Counted from the stretch's first letter, positions 17,121 through 27,855 are shown. The stretch: 64,000 nt of DNA from Burkholderia sp. Bp9143 (GCF_003853645.1 NZ_QTPO01000014.1:62001-126000), one strand, 5' to 3'. Notes: generated by a model from the sequence alone, not told the origin. Numbers and translations are program-made.

Positions 17121-18590
17121 CTACATCAACACGATATCGTACTGCTCCTGGCTCAGGTTCGACTCGACCTGCAGCGACACCGGCTTGCCGATGAAGTCGA
17201 TCAGCATCGCGAGATGCTGCGATTCCTCGTCGAGGAACAGGTCGATCACCTGCTGCGCGGCGATCACGCGGAATTCGCGCGGGTTGAACTGGCGCGACTC
17301 GCGCAGGATCTCGCGCAGGATGTCGTAGCACACGGTGCGCGACGTCTTCACCTGGCCCTTGCCCTGGCAGGTCGGGCACGGCTCGCACAGCACGTGCGCG
17401 AGCGATTCGCGCGTGCGCTTGCGCGTCATCTCGACGAGCCCGAGCTGCGAGAAGCTGTTGACCGTCACGCGCGTGCGGTCGCGCGACAGCGCCTTCTTCA
17501 GCTCCGACAGCACCGCGTCGCGATGTTCGGCGTTCTCCATGTCGATGAAGTCGATGATGATGATCCCGCCGAGGTTGCGCAGCCGCAGCTGCCGCGCGAT
17601 CGTATGCGCGGCCTCGAGGTTGGTCTTGAAGATCGTGTCGTCGAAATTGCGCGCACCGACGTAGCCGCCGGTGTTCACGTCGATCGTCGTCATCGCCTCG
17701 GTCTGGTCGATCATCAGGTAGCCGCCCGACTTCAGGTCGACGCGGCGCGACAGCGCGCGCTGGATCTCCGTCTCGATGTTGTACAGGTCGAACAGCGGCC
17801 GCTCGCCGGTGTAATGATGCAGCTTCGGGCTCACCGCCGGCGTGAACTCGCCCGCGAATTCCGCGAGGCGCTGGTACGTCTCGCGCGAATCGACCTGGAT
17901 GCGCGTCGTGTCGTCGTTCGCGAAATCGCGCAGCACGCGCTGCGCGAGATCGAGATCCTGGTACAGCAGGCTCGTCGCCGGCAGCCGCTGCGCCTGGGCC
18001 ACGATGGTCGCCCAGGTCTTGCGCAGGTAGGCGACGTCGCCGGCCAGTTCGTCGGAGGTCGCGTCCTCGGCGATCGTGCGCACGATGTAGCCGCCTTTCT
18101 CGTCCGGCGGGATCACGGCGGTCAGCCGCGCACGCACGGCCTCGCGCTCGGCCTCGCTCTCGATCTTCTGCGAGATGCCGATGTGCGGCTCCTGCGGCAG
18201 GTAGACGAGCGTGCGGCCCGCGATGCTGACTTGCGTCGACAGTCGCGCACCCTTCGTGCCGATCGGATCCTTGATCACCTGGACCATCAGCGTCTGGCCT
18301 TCGAACACGGTCTTCTCGATCGGTTGATGCGGCGCGCCCGACTGCGGTTCGCCGGCGAGGCGCGGATGCCAGATGTCCGCGACGTGCAGGAATGCCGCGC
18401 GTTCGAGGCCGATGTCGATGAACGCCGACTGCATGCCGGGCAGCACGCGCACGACCTTGCCGAGGTAGATGTTGCCGACGCGCCCGCGCGACAGCGTGCG
18501 CTCGACGTGAAGCTCCTGCACCGCGCCTTGCTGGACGAGTGCGACCCGCGTTTCCTGCGGCGTGAGGTTGATCAGGATTTCTTCGTTCAT
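17121..18590 (-). CDS. rng: Ribonuclease G
   Basis: This 489-aa endoribonuclease processes 16S rRNA 5' ends and decays mRNAs. The N-terminal S1 domain contains GRVGNIYLGKVVRVLPGMQSAFIDIG. The catalytic DNase I-like part has the metal-binding aspartates in MIDQTEAMTTIDVNTG and IIIIDFIDM. The Zn-link cysteines are present in CEPCPTCQGKGQ. It lacks the long C-terminal scaffold of RNase E, so it is RNase G by length. It is the last gene of the hemF-nadD-rsfS-rlmH-maf-rng series, 8 bp after maf. Confidence 0.95.
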   Translation of the reverse strand: MNEEILINLTPQETRVALVQQGAVQELHVERTLSRGRVGNIYLGKVVRVLPGMQSAFIDIGLERAAFLHVADIWHPRLAGEPQSGAPHQPIEKTVFEGQTLMVQVIKDPIGTKGARLSTQVSIAGRTLVYLPQEPHIGISQKIESEAEREAVRARLTAVIPPDEKGGYIVRTIAEDATSDELAGDVAYLRKTWATIVAQAQRLPATSLLYQDLDLAQRVLRDFANDDTTRIQVDSRETYQRLAEFAGEFTPAVSPKLHHYTGERPLFDLYNIETEIQRALSRRVDLKSGGYLMIDQTEAMTTIDVNTGGYVGARNFDDTIFKTNLEAAHTIARQLRLRNLGGIIIIDFIDMENAEHRDAVLSELKKALSRDRTRVTVNSFSQLGLVEMTRKRTRESLAHVLCEPCPTCQGKGQVKTSRTVCYDILREILRESRQFNPREFRVIAAQQVIDLFLDEESQHLAMLIDFIGKPVSLQVESNLSQEQYDIVLM

Positions 18591-18598
18591 GGTGCGAT

Positions 18599-19231
18599 TC
18601 AGAAGGCGACGCGCGCGATGCGCAGCAGCGCGGCAGTCTCAAAAAGGGGCAGACCCATGATACCCGAATGGGAGCCGTCGATTCGCTCGATGAATTCTGC
18701 CGCGCGTCCCTGGATCGCGTAGGCGCCGGCCTTGCCGAACGGCTCGCGGGTGTCGACGTAGCGTTCGAACGCGTCGCGCGGCGCGGCCGAAAAGCGCACC
18801 GACGAGCGCGACAGCGCGGGCGGGAGCAGCTCACCGTCGGCGCCGATCACCGCGACGGCGGTCAGTACCTCGTGCTCGCGGCCCGCGAGGCGGGTCAGCA
18901 TCGCGAGCGCGTCGTCGGCATCGGCCGGCTTGCCGAGGATCGCACCGTCGATCGTCACGGTGGTGTCCGCAACCAGCACCGGCGCGGCCGGCTTGCCGCT
19001 CGCGACGAGGCGCGAGCGCGCGGCCTCGGCCTTCGCGACGGTCACGCGCTGCACATAGGCATCGGCGGCTTCGCCAGGCCGTTCGGCTTCGAGCGCCTCG
19101 GCGTCCTCGTCGGGGCGCGGCAGCAGCAATTCGAAGCGCACGCCGATCTGCTGCAGCAGCTCCTGGCGGCGCGGGCTTTGCGAAGCGAGATAAAGGGTCG
19201 GGAAAAGGGCAGGGGGCGTGCTGGACGGCAT
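18599..19231 (-). CDS. Maf-like nucleoside triphosphate pyrophosphatase
   Basis: This 210-aa protein hydrolyses non-canonical or free NTPs (dTTP/UTP in the YhdE branch). It has [19 protein letters not shown] at the N-terminus, the conserved [16 protein letters not shown] loop, [13 protein letters not shown] and the C-terminal [31 protein letters not shown]. The Met at 19231 directly precedes the fold; upstream in-frame codons overlap the next gene. It sits between rlmH and rng in a compact operon. Confidence 0.9.
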   Translation of the reverse strand: MPSSTPPALFPTLYLASQSPRRQELLQQIGVRFELLLPRPDEDAEALEAERPGEAADAYVQRVTVAKAEAARSRLVASGKPAAPVLVADTTVTIDGAILGKPADADDALAMLTRLAGREHEVLTAVAVIGADGELLPPALSRSSVRFSAAPRDAFERYVDTREPFGKAGAYAIQGRAAEFIERIDGSHSGIMGLPLFETAALLRIARVAF

Positions 19232-19281
19232 GGTGTCGTTATCTCGTTGAGCGCGCGCGACGCGCGTCCGAGGACGACACG

Positions 19282-19752
19282 TCATGCGCGGTGATAGGGG
19301 TGATTCTGCGTGATGCTCCACGCCCGGTAAAGCTGTTCGGCAAGCAGCACGCGCACCATCCCGTGCGGCAGCGTCATGCTCGAGATGCGCAGCAGCACGT
19401 CGGCGCGCGCTTTGAGTTCCGGATCGAGCCCGTCGGCGCCGCCGATCACGAACGCGACGTCACGGCCGTCCTGCTGCCAGCCGGGCAGCGCTTGCGCGAG
19501 CTGCATGGTGGTCCAGTCGCGGCCGCGCTCGTCGAGCGCGACGATGCGCGCGCTCTTCGGCAACGCGGCCTCGATCTTCTGCCGCTCGGCCGCCATCACG
19601 CTTTCCGCGCTGCGGCCGCCCGAACGCAGTTCGGGCTTGATCTCGCGCAGCTCGATGCGCAGCTCGGGCGGCATCCGCTTCGTGTACTCGTCGAAGCCGG
19701 ACGCGATCCAGCCGGGCATCTTGTGGCCGACCGCGAGGATGAAAAGCTTCAT
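19282..19752 (-). CDS. rlmH: 23S rRNA (pseudouridine1915-N3)-methyltransferase RlmH
   Basis: This 156-aa SPOUT methyltransferase modifies helix 69 of 23S rRNA using S-adenosylmethionine. Family marks are [16 protein letters not shown] at the start, the knot motif [20 protein letters not shown] and the C-terminal [28 protein letters not shown]. The length is standard. It lies 19 bp after rsfS, another ribosome-associated gene, in the same transcription unit. Confidence 0.97.
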   Translation of the reverse strand: MKLFILAVGHKMPGWIASGFDEYTKRMPPELRIELREIKPELRSGGRSAESVMAAERQKIEAALPKSARIVALDERGRDWTTMQLAQALPGWQQDGRDVAFVIGGADGLDPELKARADVLLRISSMTLPHGMVRVLLAEQLYRAWSITQNHPYHRA

Positions 19753-19771
19753 CGGGACGACTCGCTGTGAC

Positions 19772-20218
19772 TCAGCGGCGACGGGCCGCCGTCTTGCGCG
19801 CCGGGCGTGCGGGCGCTTCTTCCTCGTCGTCCTCGTCTTCGCTGGCCGTCGCGAAACCGTTCGGGCCCTTGCCGCCGCCGAGCTTCATCCGCACGGGCTT
19901 GTCGCCCCAGATTTCCTCGAGGTTGTAGTACTGGCGCAGCGCCGGTTGCAGGATGTGCACGACCGCGTCGCCGCAGTCGACCAGCACCCATTCGCCCGTG
20001 TCTTCGCCCTCGGAGCTGACGATGTCGCCGCCGGCTTCCTTGACCTTGTCGCGCACGCTCGACGCGAGCGCCTTGGTCTGGCGGTTCGACGTGCCCGACG
20101 CGACGATCACGCGGTCGAACAGTTCGGTCAGGTGGCTGGTGTTGAACACCTTGATGTCTTGCGCCTTGATGTCTTCGAGAGCGTCGACGATCACGCGCTG
20201 CAGTTTGCGGATATCCAT
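19772..20218 (-). CDS. rsfS: Ribosomal silencing factor RsfS
   Basis: This 148-aa protein binds uL14 on the large ribosomal subunit and blocks subunit joining in starvation. Core residues include [37 protein letters not shown] and [11 protein letters not shown] Lys/Asp/Glu- and Arg-rich C-terminal tail (EDEDDEEE, then KTAARRR) extends beyond the usual 105-115-aa core. The ATG at 20218 gives the expected MDIRKLQ start. It begins 4 bp after the nadD stop, as in many bacteria where nadD and rsfS are paired. Confidence 0.95.
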   Translation of the reverse strand: MDIRKLQRVIVDALEDIKAQDIKVFNTSHLTELFDRVIVASGTSNRQTKALASSVRDKVKEAGGDIVSSEGEDTGEWVLVDCGDAVVHILQPALRQYYNLEEIWGDKPVRMKLGGGKGPNGFATASEDEDDEEEAPARPARKTAARRR

Positions 20219-20222
20219 GGAA

Positions 20223-20930
20223 TCAGGAATGGTAGAGACGATGTTGAAGAATATAGGCCCAGACGGCGGCCGGCACATGCTCGGCCGACGCGTCGGGCAT
20301 TTGCGCGTGACGCGCGATGCATTCGCGCAGGTGTGCACGGATGTCGGTTGCGGCGATATCGAACGCCAGCGTCGTGTCGATCAGCAGGTGACCGGCTGGC
20401 GTCGCTTTCAGCACGTCGGCGCCGGCCTGCCGCCGCGCGATTTCCCGCGCGACGTCCGGCGGCGCCGCGCCGAGGTCGAAGCCCGGGCGCGTCGATGCGC
20501 AGACGTGCGCGTAGTCGAACAGCTTGCGCCAGTCGCGCCAGGTGTCGAGCCGCACCAGCTGGTCGGCGCCGATCAGCAGCGACAGCGACGCATCGGGGCC
20601 GATCCGCTCGCGCCAGCGCGCGAGCGTCTCGACCGTATAGGTCGGTCCCGCGTGCTCGATCTCGTCGGTCGCGACGGTGACCGTCACGCCCGGCAGGGAC
20701 AGCGAGCCGGCAGCGGCGCGCGTCATCGCGAGCCGATGCTTGGCGGCCGACACGTCGCGCTTCTGGTACGGCTGCCCGGCGGGCAGCAGCGCGAGCTCGG
20801 TCAGGCCGAGCACGTCGGCGAACCGCCGCGCGAGCGCGAGGTGGCCGTCGTGGATCGGGTCGAACGTGCCGCCCAGCAAGCCGATACGACGTGACAGCGG
20901 CTGCGGGGCGGGGCGGGCGGTGGTGTCCAG
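20223..20930 (-). CDS. nadD: Nicotinate-nucleotide adenylyltransferase, probable CTG start
   Basis: This protein of about 235 aa makes NaAD from NaMN and ATP in NAD synthesis. Motifs are [18 protein letters not shown] (HxGH nucleotidyltransferase site), [17 protein letters not shown] and [12 protein letters not shown] near the C-terminus. The frame has no ATG, GTG or TTG between the hemF end and the GLLGG Rossmann strand. The only well-placed initiation codon is CTG 20930, with AGGAC 8 nt upstream. That would give a start Met-Asp-Thr-Thr. It follows hemF by 41 bp and precedes rsfS by 4 bp. Confidence 0.9.
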   Translation of the reverse strand: MDTTARPAPQPLSRRIGLLGGTFDPIHDGHLALARRFADVLGLTELALLPAGQPYQKRDVSAAKHRLAMTRAAAGSLSLPGVTVTVATDEIEHAGPTYTVETLARWRERIGPDASLSLLIGADQLVRLDTWRDWRKLFDYAHVCASTRPGFDLGAAPPDVAREIARRQAGADVLKATPAGHLLIDTTLAFDIAATDIRAHLRECIARHAQMPDASAEHVPAAVWAYILQHRLYHS

Positions 20931-20971
20931 AAAAACGTGTCCTGTTCTTGAGGCGGCGGGGCGCGGCGGGT

Positions 20972-21892
20972 TCAGACCCAGTCGCGCGGCACGAGAAACT
21001 CGCTCAGGCGCGCTTCCGGCGAGCCGGGCTCGGGCTGCCAGTTGTAGCGCCAGTTCGCGACCGGCGGCATCGACATCAGGATCGACTCGGTCCGGCCGCC
21101 GCTTTGCAGGCCGAACAGCGTGCCGCGGTCGAACACGAGGTTGAATTCGACGTAGCGGCCGCGCCGGTAAGCCTGGAAGTCGCGTTCGCGCTCGCCGTAC
21201 GGCAGCGCGACACGGCGTTCGACGATCGGCAGGTACGCGTTCAGGAACGCGTCGCCGACGCTCTGCATCATCTCGAACGAGCGTTCGAATCCGGGCTCGG
21301 AGAAATCGTCGAAGAAGATCCCGCCGACGCCGCGCGTCTCGTTGCGGTGCTTCAGGAAGAAATACTCGTCGCACCACGTCTTGAAACGCGGATAGAGCTC
21401 GGCGCCGAACGGCTCGAGCGCGTCCTTGCAGGTCTGGTGGAAATGCCGCGCGTCGTCCTCGAACGGATAAAACGGTGTCAGATCCATCCCGCCGCCGAAC
21501 CAGAAGATCGGCGCCTCGCCGGGCTTCGTCGCGATCAGCATCCGCACGTTCATGTGCACGGTCGGGCAGTACGGGTTGCGCGGATGCAGCACGAGCGACA
21601 CGCCGAGCGCCTCGAAGCCGCGGCCGGCCAGTTGCGGGCGCGCGGCGCTCGCCGACGGCGGCAGCGCGTCGCCCGCGACGTCGGAAAAACCGATCCCCGC
21701 GCGCTCGAACACGCGGCCGCCTTCGAGAATCCGCGTGCAGCCGCCGCCGCGCAGGCGCTCCTCGGGCCCGCGCTGCCACGCGTCGGTCGCGAGCGGCGTG
21801 CCGTCGAGCACGCCGAGCGCGTCGGCGATGCGTGTCTGCAGGCCCTGGAGGTACGTGCGCACGCGCGCCACGTCGTAGGTCGAATCGGTCAT
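20972..21892 (-). CDS. hemF: Oxygen-dependent coproporphyrinogen-III oxidase
   Basis: This 306-aa cytosolic enzyme decarboxylates coproporphyrinogen III to protoporphyrinogen IX with O2 in haem synthesis. Family blocks are [59 protein letters not shown] and [20 protein letters not shown]. The length matches E. coli HemF. It is the first gene of the minus-strand series ending with rng; a hairpin lies in the gap after purD. Confidence 0.97.
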   Translation of the reverse strand: MTDSTYDVARVRTYLQGLQTRIADALGVLDGTPLATDAWQRGPEERLRGGGCTRILEGGRVFERAGIGFSDVAGDALPPSASAARPQLAGRGFEALGVSLVLHPRNPYCPTVHMNVRMLIATKPGEAPIFWFGGGMDLTPFYPFEDDARHFHQTCKDALEPFGAELYPRFKTWCDEYFFLKHRNETRGVGGIFFDDFSEPGFERSFEMMQSVGDAFLNAYLPIVERRVALPYGERERDFQAYRRGRYVEFNLVFDRGTLFGLQSGGRTESILMSMPPVANWRYNWQPEPGSPEARLSEFLVPRDWV

Positions 21893-21928
21893 GTCTGGAC
21901 TGGTGCCCCCGCACGAAGCGCGGGCCGT

Positions 21929-21968
21929 AAAAAAGGCATCTGCCGGGCATTCTATCGAACCCCGGCAG
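21929..21968 (-). terminator. Hairpin between purD and hemF
   Basis: On the minus strand CTGCCGGG pairs with CCCGGCAG across a 13-nt loop, and a run of six T follows after 5 nt. The loop also contains TAGAAT, which could be the hemF -10, so terminator and promoter may overlap. Confidence 0.45.
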
Positions 21969-22009
21969 AGGAGGCCGCCGCCCGTGCTGGCAGGGCGGCG
22001 GTCAGGGCG

Positions 22010-23290
22010 TCACACGCTCTTGCGGTTCAGCGCGCGGAAGCCGATGTCGCGGCGGTACTGCATGCCTTCGAAATTGATCTGGTTGATCGTGTCGTACGCA
22101 TGCTGCTGCGCTTCGCGCACCGAATCGGCGAGGCCGACCACGCACAGCACGCGGCCGCCCGACGTGACGAGCTTGTCGCCTTCGGCGAGCGTCGTGCCCG
22201 CGTGGAACGTCACGGCCTGTTCGGTCTCGGCCGGGATCCCGTTGATGCGGTCGCCCTTGCGCGGCGCGTCCGGATAGCCGCGCGCGGCCAGCACGACGCC
22301 GAGCGCGGTGCGGCGGTCCCAGTCGAGCTCGACCGTGTCGAGCGTGCCCGCGATCGCCTGTTCGACGACCTTCGAGAAATCGCTCTTCAGGCGCGCCATG
22401 ATCGGCTGCGTCTCGGGGTCGCCCATCCGGCAGTTGAACTCGAGCGTGCGCGGATTACCTTCCTTGTCGATCATCAGGCCCGCATACAGGAAGCCCGTGA
22501 AGCGGATGCCGTCCTTCTCCATCCCGCGCACCGTCGGCATGATGATTTCGCGCATCACGCGTGCGTGCATCTGCGGCGTGACGATCGGCGCGGGCGAATA
22601 GGCGCCCATGCCGCCCGTGTTCGGGCCGCGGTCCTCGTCGAGCAGGCGCTTGTGGTCCTGGCTCGACGCCAGCGCCAGCGCGTGCTTGCCGTCGACCATC
22701 ACAATGAAGCTCGCTTCCTCGCCGTCGAGGAATTCCTCGATCACGACGCGCGCGCCGGCGTCGCCCAGCTTGTTGCCCGACAGCATCATGTCGACCGCGG
22801 CGTGCGCTTCATCCAGCGTCATCGCGACGACGACGCCCTTGCCGGCCGCGAGGCCGTCGGCCTTCACGACGATCGGCGCACCCTTCGCGTCGATATACGC
22901 GTGCGCGGCCGCGGCGTCGGAGAAGGTTTCGTAGTCGGCGGTCGGAATGCCGTGGCGCTTCATGAACGCCTTCGCGAAATCCTTCGAGCTTTCGAGCTGC
23001 GCGGCTTCGCGGGTCGGGCCGAACACCTTCAGGCCGCGTGCGCGGAACAGGTTGACGATACCGGCCGCGAGCGGTGCTTCCGGACCGACGAGCGTGAACG
23101 CGACGCCTTCGCTTTCCGCGAAGTCGGCCAGTGCGTCGAGCGACGTGATGTCGACGTTCTTCAGACGCTCGTCCTGTGCCGTGCCGCCATTGCCGGGCGC
23201 GACGTAGACCATCTGGACGCGCGGCGACTGCGCGAGCTTCCACGCCAGCGCATGTTCGCGGCCGCCGGAACCGACGACGAGTAGTTTCAT
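22010..23290 (-). CDS. purD: Phosphoribosylamine-glycine ligase
   Basis: This 426-aa ATP-grasp enzyme (GAR synthetase) catalyses step 2 of de novo purine synthesis. The start MKLLVVGSGGREHALAWKL, the ATP-binding segment APIVVKADGLAAGKGVVVA, the GPNTGGMGAYSPAP loop and LEFNCRMGDPETQPIM are diagnostic. It lies 105 bp after yebC on the same strand and could be co-transcribed with it. Confidence 0.98.
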   Translation of the reverse strand: MKLLVVGSGGREHALAWKLAQSPRVQMVYVAPGNGGTAQDERLKNVDITSLDALADFAESEGVAFTLVGPEAPLAAGIVNLFRARGLKVFGPTREAAQLESSKDFAKAFMKRHGIPTADYETFSDAAAAHAYIDAKGAPIVVKADGLAAGKGVVVAMTLDEAHAAVDMMLSGNKLGDAGARVVIEEFLDGEEASFIVMVDGKHALALASSQDHKRLLDEDRGPNTGGMGAYSPAPIVTPQMHARVMREIIMPTVRGMEKDGIRFTGFLYAGLMIDKEGNPRTLEFNCRMGDPETQPIMARLKSDFSKVVEQAIAGTLDTVELDWDRRTALGVVLAARGYPDAPRKGDRINGIPAETEQAVTFHAGTTLAEGDKLVTSGGRVLCVVGLADSVREAQQHAYDTINQINFEGMQYRRDIGFRALNRKSV

Positions 23291-23395
23291 GGGATTCCCC
23301 GCAGACTAGAAAACAGGGCGGCCGGCACGCTCAGGCGCGCCGGCCGCGAAATCGGTCGGGCCGCCGCCGCAACGATGCGCACGGCGGCCGGCATC

Positions 23396-24124
23396 TCATT
23401 CCTCGACGATGACGGCGTTCGTATACACCTCCTGCACGTCGTCGAGGTTCTCGAGCGCGTCCAGGAGCTTCTGCATCTTCGCCGCATCGTCGCCGGTGAA
23501 TTCGACTTCGTTTTGCGGCTTCATCGTCACTTCGGCGAGTTCGGCCTTGAAGCCCGCGGCTTCGAGCGCGTCCTTCACCGCCGAGAACGCCTGCCAGTCG
23601 CACAGCACCTCGATCGAGCCGTCGTCGTTCGTGCTGACGTCGTCCGCGCCGGCTTCGAGCGCCGCTTCCATCAGCGCGTCTTCCGACGTACCGGGCGCGA
23701 ACAGGAACTGGCCGACGTGATCGAACATGAACGCGACCGAACCGTCGGTGCCCATGTTGCCGCCGAACTTCGAGAATGCGTGACGGACTTCCGCGACCGT
23801 GCGGGTGCGGTTGTCGGTCAGCGTGTCGACGATGATCGCCGCGCCGCTGATGCCGTAGCCTTCGTAACGGATTTCTTCGTAGTTCGCGCCGTCCGCGCCG
23901 CCGACGCCGCGGTCGATCGCGCGCTTGACGTTGTCCTTCGGCATGTTCGCGTCGGCCGCCTTGTCGACCGCGAGACGCAGACGCGGGTTCGAGCTCGCGT
24001 CGCCGCCGCCGAGGCGGGCCGCGACCTGGATTTCCTTGATCAGGCGGGTCCAAATCTTGCCGCGCTTCGCGTCGGCCGCTGCCTTCTTATGCTTGATGTT
24101 GGCCCATTTCGAATGACCAGCCAT
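23396..24124 (-). CDS. YebC/PmpR family protein
   Basis: This 242-aa protein belongs to the YebC/TACO1 family, described as DNA-binding regulators and more recently as factors that help ribosomes at difficult stretches. It has the signature start [23 protein letters not shown], then [32 protein letters not shown] and [19 protein letters not shown]. The length is canonical. It is upstream of purD on the same strand. The specific target here is unknown. Confidence 0.93.
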   Translation of the reverse strand: MAGHSKWANIKHKKAAADAKRGKIWTRLIKEIQVAARLGGGDASSNPRLRLAVDKAADANMPKDNVKRAIDRGVGGADGANYEEIRYEGYGISGAAIIVDTLTDNRTRTVAEVRHAFSKFGGNMGTDGSVAFMFDHVGQFLFAPGTSEDALMEAALEAGADDVSTNDDGSIEVLCDWQAFSAVKDALEAAGFKAELAEVTMKPQNEVEFTGDDAAKMQKLLDALENLDDVQEVYTNAVIVEE

Positions 24125-24344
24125 ACCTTTCTCCGTGCCCGGGCGCGCTGCGCGGGCGATTGTGCCAATGTGTCGTTGAATCGGCGGCCGTCTTGGCGGG
24201 CGTGATGCCGCGGGGCCGCGCGTGTCGAGTGGAACGTGATTTTATCACGCGGCGACCGTCGTTTCGGGGCCGCCGCGCATGGCCGAACGGCCGGGAGGGC
24301 CGTCGCGGCGCGCCCGGCCGCGCGGGCCCGGCGGTGCCGGCGCG

Positions 24345-24995
24345 TCAGTTCTTGGTGCCGAACAGGCGGTCGCCCGCGTCGCCGAGGCCCGGCACGATGT
24401 ACGCGTGCTCGTTCAGGTGCGAGTCGAGCGACGCGACGAACAGCTTCACGTCCGGGTGCGCGTCCTGGAACACCTGCACGCCCTCGGGCGCGGCGACCAG
24501 CGCGACGAACGTGATGTTCTCGGCCGGCACGTTGCGGCGCTTGAGCACGTCGACAGCGTGCACGGCCGAGTAGCCGGTCGCGACCATCGGGTCGCACAGG
24601 ATGAAGATGCGATCCTCGAGATCGGGCAGGCGCACCAGGTATTCGACCGGGCGGTGATCTTCCGCGCGGTACACGCCGATGTGGCCGACGCGGGCGGACG
24701 GCACCAGGTCGAGCAGGCCGTCCGACATCCCGATGCCGGCGCGCAGCACGGGCACGATCGCGAGCTTCTTGCCGGCGATCACCGGCGCGTCGACCGCCAC
24801 CAGCGGGGTTTCGACCCGCTTGGTCGTGATCGGCAGGTTGCGGGTGATCTCGTAGCCCATCAGCAGCGTGATCTCGCGCAGCAGTTCGCGGAACGTGCGC
24901 GTCGACGTGTCCTTGTCGCGCATGTGCGTGAGCTTGTGCTGGATCAGCGGGTGATCGGTGATGAAGAGGTTCGGGAAACGGCTGTCCTGTTTCAT
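24345..24995 (-). CDS. upp: Uracil phosphoribosyltransferase
   Basis: This 216-aa pyrimidine-salvage enzyme makes UMP from uracil and PRPP. It shows the family N-terminus [20 protein letters not shown], the [26 protein letters not shown] core, the PRPP loop [18 protein letters not shown] and the C-terminal [19 protein letters not shown] 24995 gives the expected MKQDSRFPN start; upstream in-frame residues are not conserved-looking. It is divergent from the SDR gene at 25213. Confidence 0.97.
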   Translation of the reverse strand: MKQDSRFPNLFITDHPLIQHKLTHMRDKDTSTRTFRELLREITLLMGYEITRNLPITTKRVETPLVAVDAPVIAGKKLAIVPVLRAGIGMSDGLLDLVPSARVGHIGVYRAEDHRPVEYLVRLPDLEDRIFILCDPMVATGYSAVHAVDVLKRRNVPAENITFVALVAAPEGVQVFQDAHPDVKLFVASLDSHLNEHAYIVPGLGDAGDRLFGTKN

Positions 24996-25212
24996 GACGG
25001 GGCGCCTTGGCGGCAAAAGGGGATCGGGGGCGGCGATGGCGCCAAGCCGGCCGCCGCTTATGGCCGCAATTTTACCAAGGCGCGCCACGTGATCCGGATA
25101 TTATCGACGTCTCACGACAATCCGCGCGCCGTGTTCGCCCGTTCGCGCCCGCTCGCCCGTCCGGCGACGCGGCCGGGCCGCGCCGGCGCGCGTCGCCATA
25201 AGGGAATCGACG

Positions 25213-25992
25213 ATGGATCTCGGCATCGCAGGAAAGACCGCGCTCGTGTGCGCGGCCAGCAAGGGGCTCGGGCGCGGCTGCGCGGAAGCGCTGGCCGCCG
25301 AGGGCGTGAATCTCGTGATCGTCGCGCGTACGCGCGACACGCTGGAGGAAACCGCGGAGGAGATCCGCGCCGAGTCGAACGTGTCGATCACCGCCGTCGC
25401 GTGCGACATCACGACGCCCGACGGCCGTGCGGCCGCGCTCGCCGCCTGCCCGCAGCCGGACATTCTCGTGACGAATGCCGGCGGGCCGCCGCCCGGCGAC
25501 TTCCGCGATTTCTCGCACGACGACTGGATCCGCGCGCTCGAGTCGAACATGCTGACGCCGATCGAGCTGATCCGCGCGACCGTCGACGGGATGATCGGGC
25601 GCGGCTTTGGCCGGATCGTCAACATCACGAGTTCGGCCGTGAAGGCACCGATCGACGTGCTCGCGCTGTCGAACGGCGCGCGCTCGGGGCTGACCGGCTT
25701 CGTCGCGGGGCTGTCGCGCAAGGTCGCGGGGCAGGGCGTGACGATCAACAACCTGCTGCCCGGGCTGTTCGACACCGACCGGATCGCGACGACGCTCGCC
25801 GCGTCGGCGAAGGCGCAGGGCGTGACGGTCGACGAGATGCGCGCGCGGCGCACGAAGGAAATCCCGGCCGGGCGCCTCGGCACGCGCGCCGAATTCGGCG
25901 CGGCGTGCGCGTTCCTCTGCAGCGTGCATGCCGGCTATATCACCGGGCAGAACTGGCTGCTCGACGGCGGCGCGTATCCGGGCACGTTCTGA
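25213..25992 (+). CDS. SDR family oxidoreductase
   Basis: This 259-aa Rossmann enzyme has the cofactor loop [15 protein letters not shown] in place of the classic TGxxxGxG, and [10 protein letters not shown] as its NNAG-like motif. The usual catalytic Tyr-x-x-x-Lys is not obvious: the segment after [24 protein letters not shown] has Ser-Asn-Gly-Ala-Arg where YxxxK is expected. This is the divergent SDR subgroup with LSNxxR. AAGGGA lies upstream of ATG 25213. Substrate unknown. The next gene, mgsA, is 55 bp downstream. Confidence 0.85.
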   Translation: MDLGIAGKTALVCAASKGLGRGCAEALAAEGVNLVIVARTRDTLEETAEEIRAESNVSITAVACDITTPDGRAAALAACPQPDILVTNAGGPPPGDFRDFSHDDWIRALESNMLTPIELIRATVDGMIGRGFGRIVNITSSAVKAPIDVLALSNGARSGLTGFVAGLSRKVAGQGVTINNLLPGLFDTDRIATTLAASAKAQGVTVDEMRARRTKEIPAGRLGTRAEFGAACAFLCSVHAGYITGQNWLLDGGAYPGTF

Positions 25993-26047
25993 CGCGCCCA
26001 CCGCCATTCACGAACACGACAACAATCGAACCACGAAGGAACCGGAG

Positions 26048-26440
26048 ATGAGCAAACCCCGCATCGCATTAATTGCGCACGACGCGAAGAAGGACGAGAT
26101 CGTCGCGCTCGCGGGCCAGTACCGCGAGACGCTCGCGCAATGCCGGCTGGTCGCGACGGGCACGACCGGCGGCCGCATCGCCGCCGCGCACGGGCTCGAG
26201 GTCGAGCGCAAGCTGTCGGGGCCGCTCGGCGGCGACCTGCAGATCGGTGCTGAACTGGCCGAGGGCCGCGTCGACGTCGTCGTGTTCCTGCGCGACCCGA
26301 TGACCGCGCAGCCGCACGATCCGGACATCACCGCGCTGGTGCGCGCGTGCGACGTGCACGACGTGCCGGTCGCGACCAACGTGGCGACCGCGCGGATGCT
26401 GCTCGACGATCTGGCGCGGAACATGCATGACGTTTGCTAG
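26048..26440 (+). CDS. mgsA: Methylglyoxal synthase
   Basis: This 130-aa protein converts dihydroxyacetone phosphate to methylglyoxal and phosphate, a glycolytic bypass. It has the family features [16 protein letters not shown], the phosphate-binding [23 protein letters not shown] and [16 protein letters not shown]. It is about 20 residues shorter than E. coli MgsA at the ends but has the whole core. ATG 26048 has CCGGAG just upstream. Confidence 0.95.
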   Translation: MSKPRIALIAHDAKKDEIVALAGQYRETLAQCRLVATGTTGGRIAAAHGLEVERKLSGPLGGDLQIGAELAEGRVDVVVFLRDPMTAQPHDPDITALVRACDVHDVPVATNVATARMLLDDLARNMHDVC

Positions 26441-26663
26441 GCGTAGCCTGCTGCGCGATTAGCCTTGTCCCCGGCGTGCATGGCCCTTGCAATTCGTTTC
26501 CCGCGAAAACCCTAAAGATGTGAAGGGATTGCGATGGCGCAGTGCGTGACCGCACAGGACGCGCGAGAATCGCATTTTGCGACCGGTGTTCGCACGCATC
26601 GCCGCAGGGGCGATGTCGACGTATTCGCCGAACACGATTTCCAGACCAACGAGGAGCGAAACG

Positions 26664-27638
26664 ATGCCGAAAGCAATCCGATACGACCAGCCCGGCGGCC
26701 CGGAGGTGATGAAGTGGGTCGATGTCGAGGTCGGCGAGCCGAAGGCGGGCGAAGTCCGCATCCGGCAGCATGCGGTCGGGCTCAACTACATCGACGTGTA
26801 TTTCCGCACGGGCCTCTATCCGCAGCCGCTGCCCGGCGGCCTCGGGATGGAGGCGGCGGGCGAGGTGACGGCCGTCGGCGACGGCGTGACCGCGCTGAAG
26901 GTCGGCGACCGCGTCGCCTACGTCGGGCAGCCGCCGGGCGCGTATGCGCAGGAGCGCGTGATGCCGGCCGAGCGGCTCGTGAAGCTGCCGGATGGGATCA
27001 GCTACGACGACGCGGCATCGGTGATGCTGCAGGGGCTGACCGCGCACTACCTGCTGCGCCGCACGTATCCGGTGAAGGCCGGCGACACGATCCTGATCCA
27101 CGCGGCGGCCGGCGGTGTCGGCCTGCTCGTGTGCCAGTGGGCGAAGGCGCTCGGCGCGACCGTGATCGGGACGGTCGGCTCCGACGAGAAGGCCGCGCTC
27201 GCGAAGGCGCATGGCTGCGATCATCCGATCGTCTACACGCGCGAGAACTTCACGCAGCGCGTGAAGGAGATCACGAACGGCGCGGGCGTGCCGGTCGTCT
27301 ACGATTCGATCGGCAAGGACACCTACATCGGTTCGCTCGACTGCCTCGCGCCGCTCGGCTACTTCGTCAGCTTCGGTAATGCATCGGGCCCGCTGCCGGC
27401 GATCGACTCGAAGGAGTTCTCGTCGCGCGGCTCGCTGTTCTTCACGCGCCCGACGCTGTTCTCGTACATCGCGAAGCGTGCGGATCTCGAAGCCGCGGCC
27501 GCGGAGCTGTTCGACGTCATCCAGTCGGGCAAGGTGAAGACGAGCATCAACCAGCGCTATCCGCTCGCGGAAGTCGGCCGCGCACACGCCGACCTCGAGT
27601 CGCGCAAGACGACCGGCTCGACGATCCTCGTTCCCTGA
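26664..27638 (+). CDS. Quinone oxidoreductase (zeta-crystallin-like)
   Basis: This 324-aa medium-chain dehydrogenase lacks the zinc-binding residues. It shows NYIDVYFRTGLYPQPLPGGLGMEAAGEV and the NADPH-binding HAAAGGVGLLVCQWAKALGATVIGTV, as in QOR proteins that reduce quinones with NADPH. ATG 26664 has GAGGAG 8 nt upstream; earlier in-frame Met codons at 26577 have no such site. The 222-bp gap before it holds nothing I can name. Confidence 0.9.
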   Translation: MPKAIRYDQPGGPEVMKWVDVEVGEPKAGEVRIRQHAVGLNYIDVYFRTGLYPQPLPGGLGMEAAGEVTAVGDGVTALKVGDRVAYVGQPPGAYAQERVMPAERLVKLPDGISYDDAASVMLQGLTAHYLLRRTYPVKAGDTILIHAAAGGVGLLVCQWAKALGATVIGTVGSDEKAALAKAHGCDHPIVYTRENFTQRVKEITNGAGVPVVYDSIGKDTYIGSLDCLAPLGYFVSFGNASGPLPAIDSKEFSSRGSLFFTRPTLFSYIAKRADLEAAAAELFDVIQSGKVKTSINQRYPLAEVGRAHADLESRKTTGSTILVP

Positions 27639-27855
27639 CGCATCCCATCGTGCCGGCACCACGCCGGCACGCACCCTGGCGGGCGGCACGGGTCGCCGCC
27701 CGTCCTGTCTCCCGTCCCTTCCGACGTCCCGTCCGCCGTTCCCCGCCGCGCGCGTTTACGCGCTTTTTATACCGGCCCGATTACCTTTGACCCGTCCTTT
27801 ACGCGCGTTCCCATAAGGTTCTAGTCGTCCGATTTCGACGACGGAGAACACAAAA

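Noticed and set aside
27763..27772. KdpE binding site TTTTTATACC upstream of the kdp operon
   Set aside because: It resembles the enterobacterial site only loosely, and a T-rich string is weak evidence, so it is not listed as a feature.
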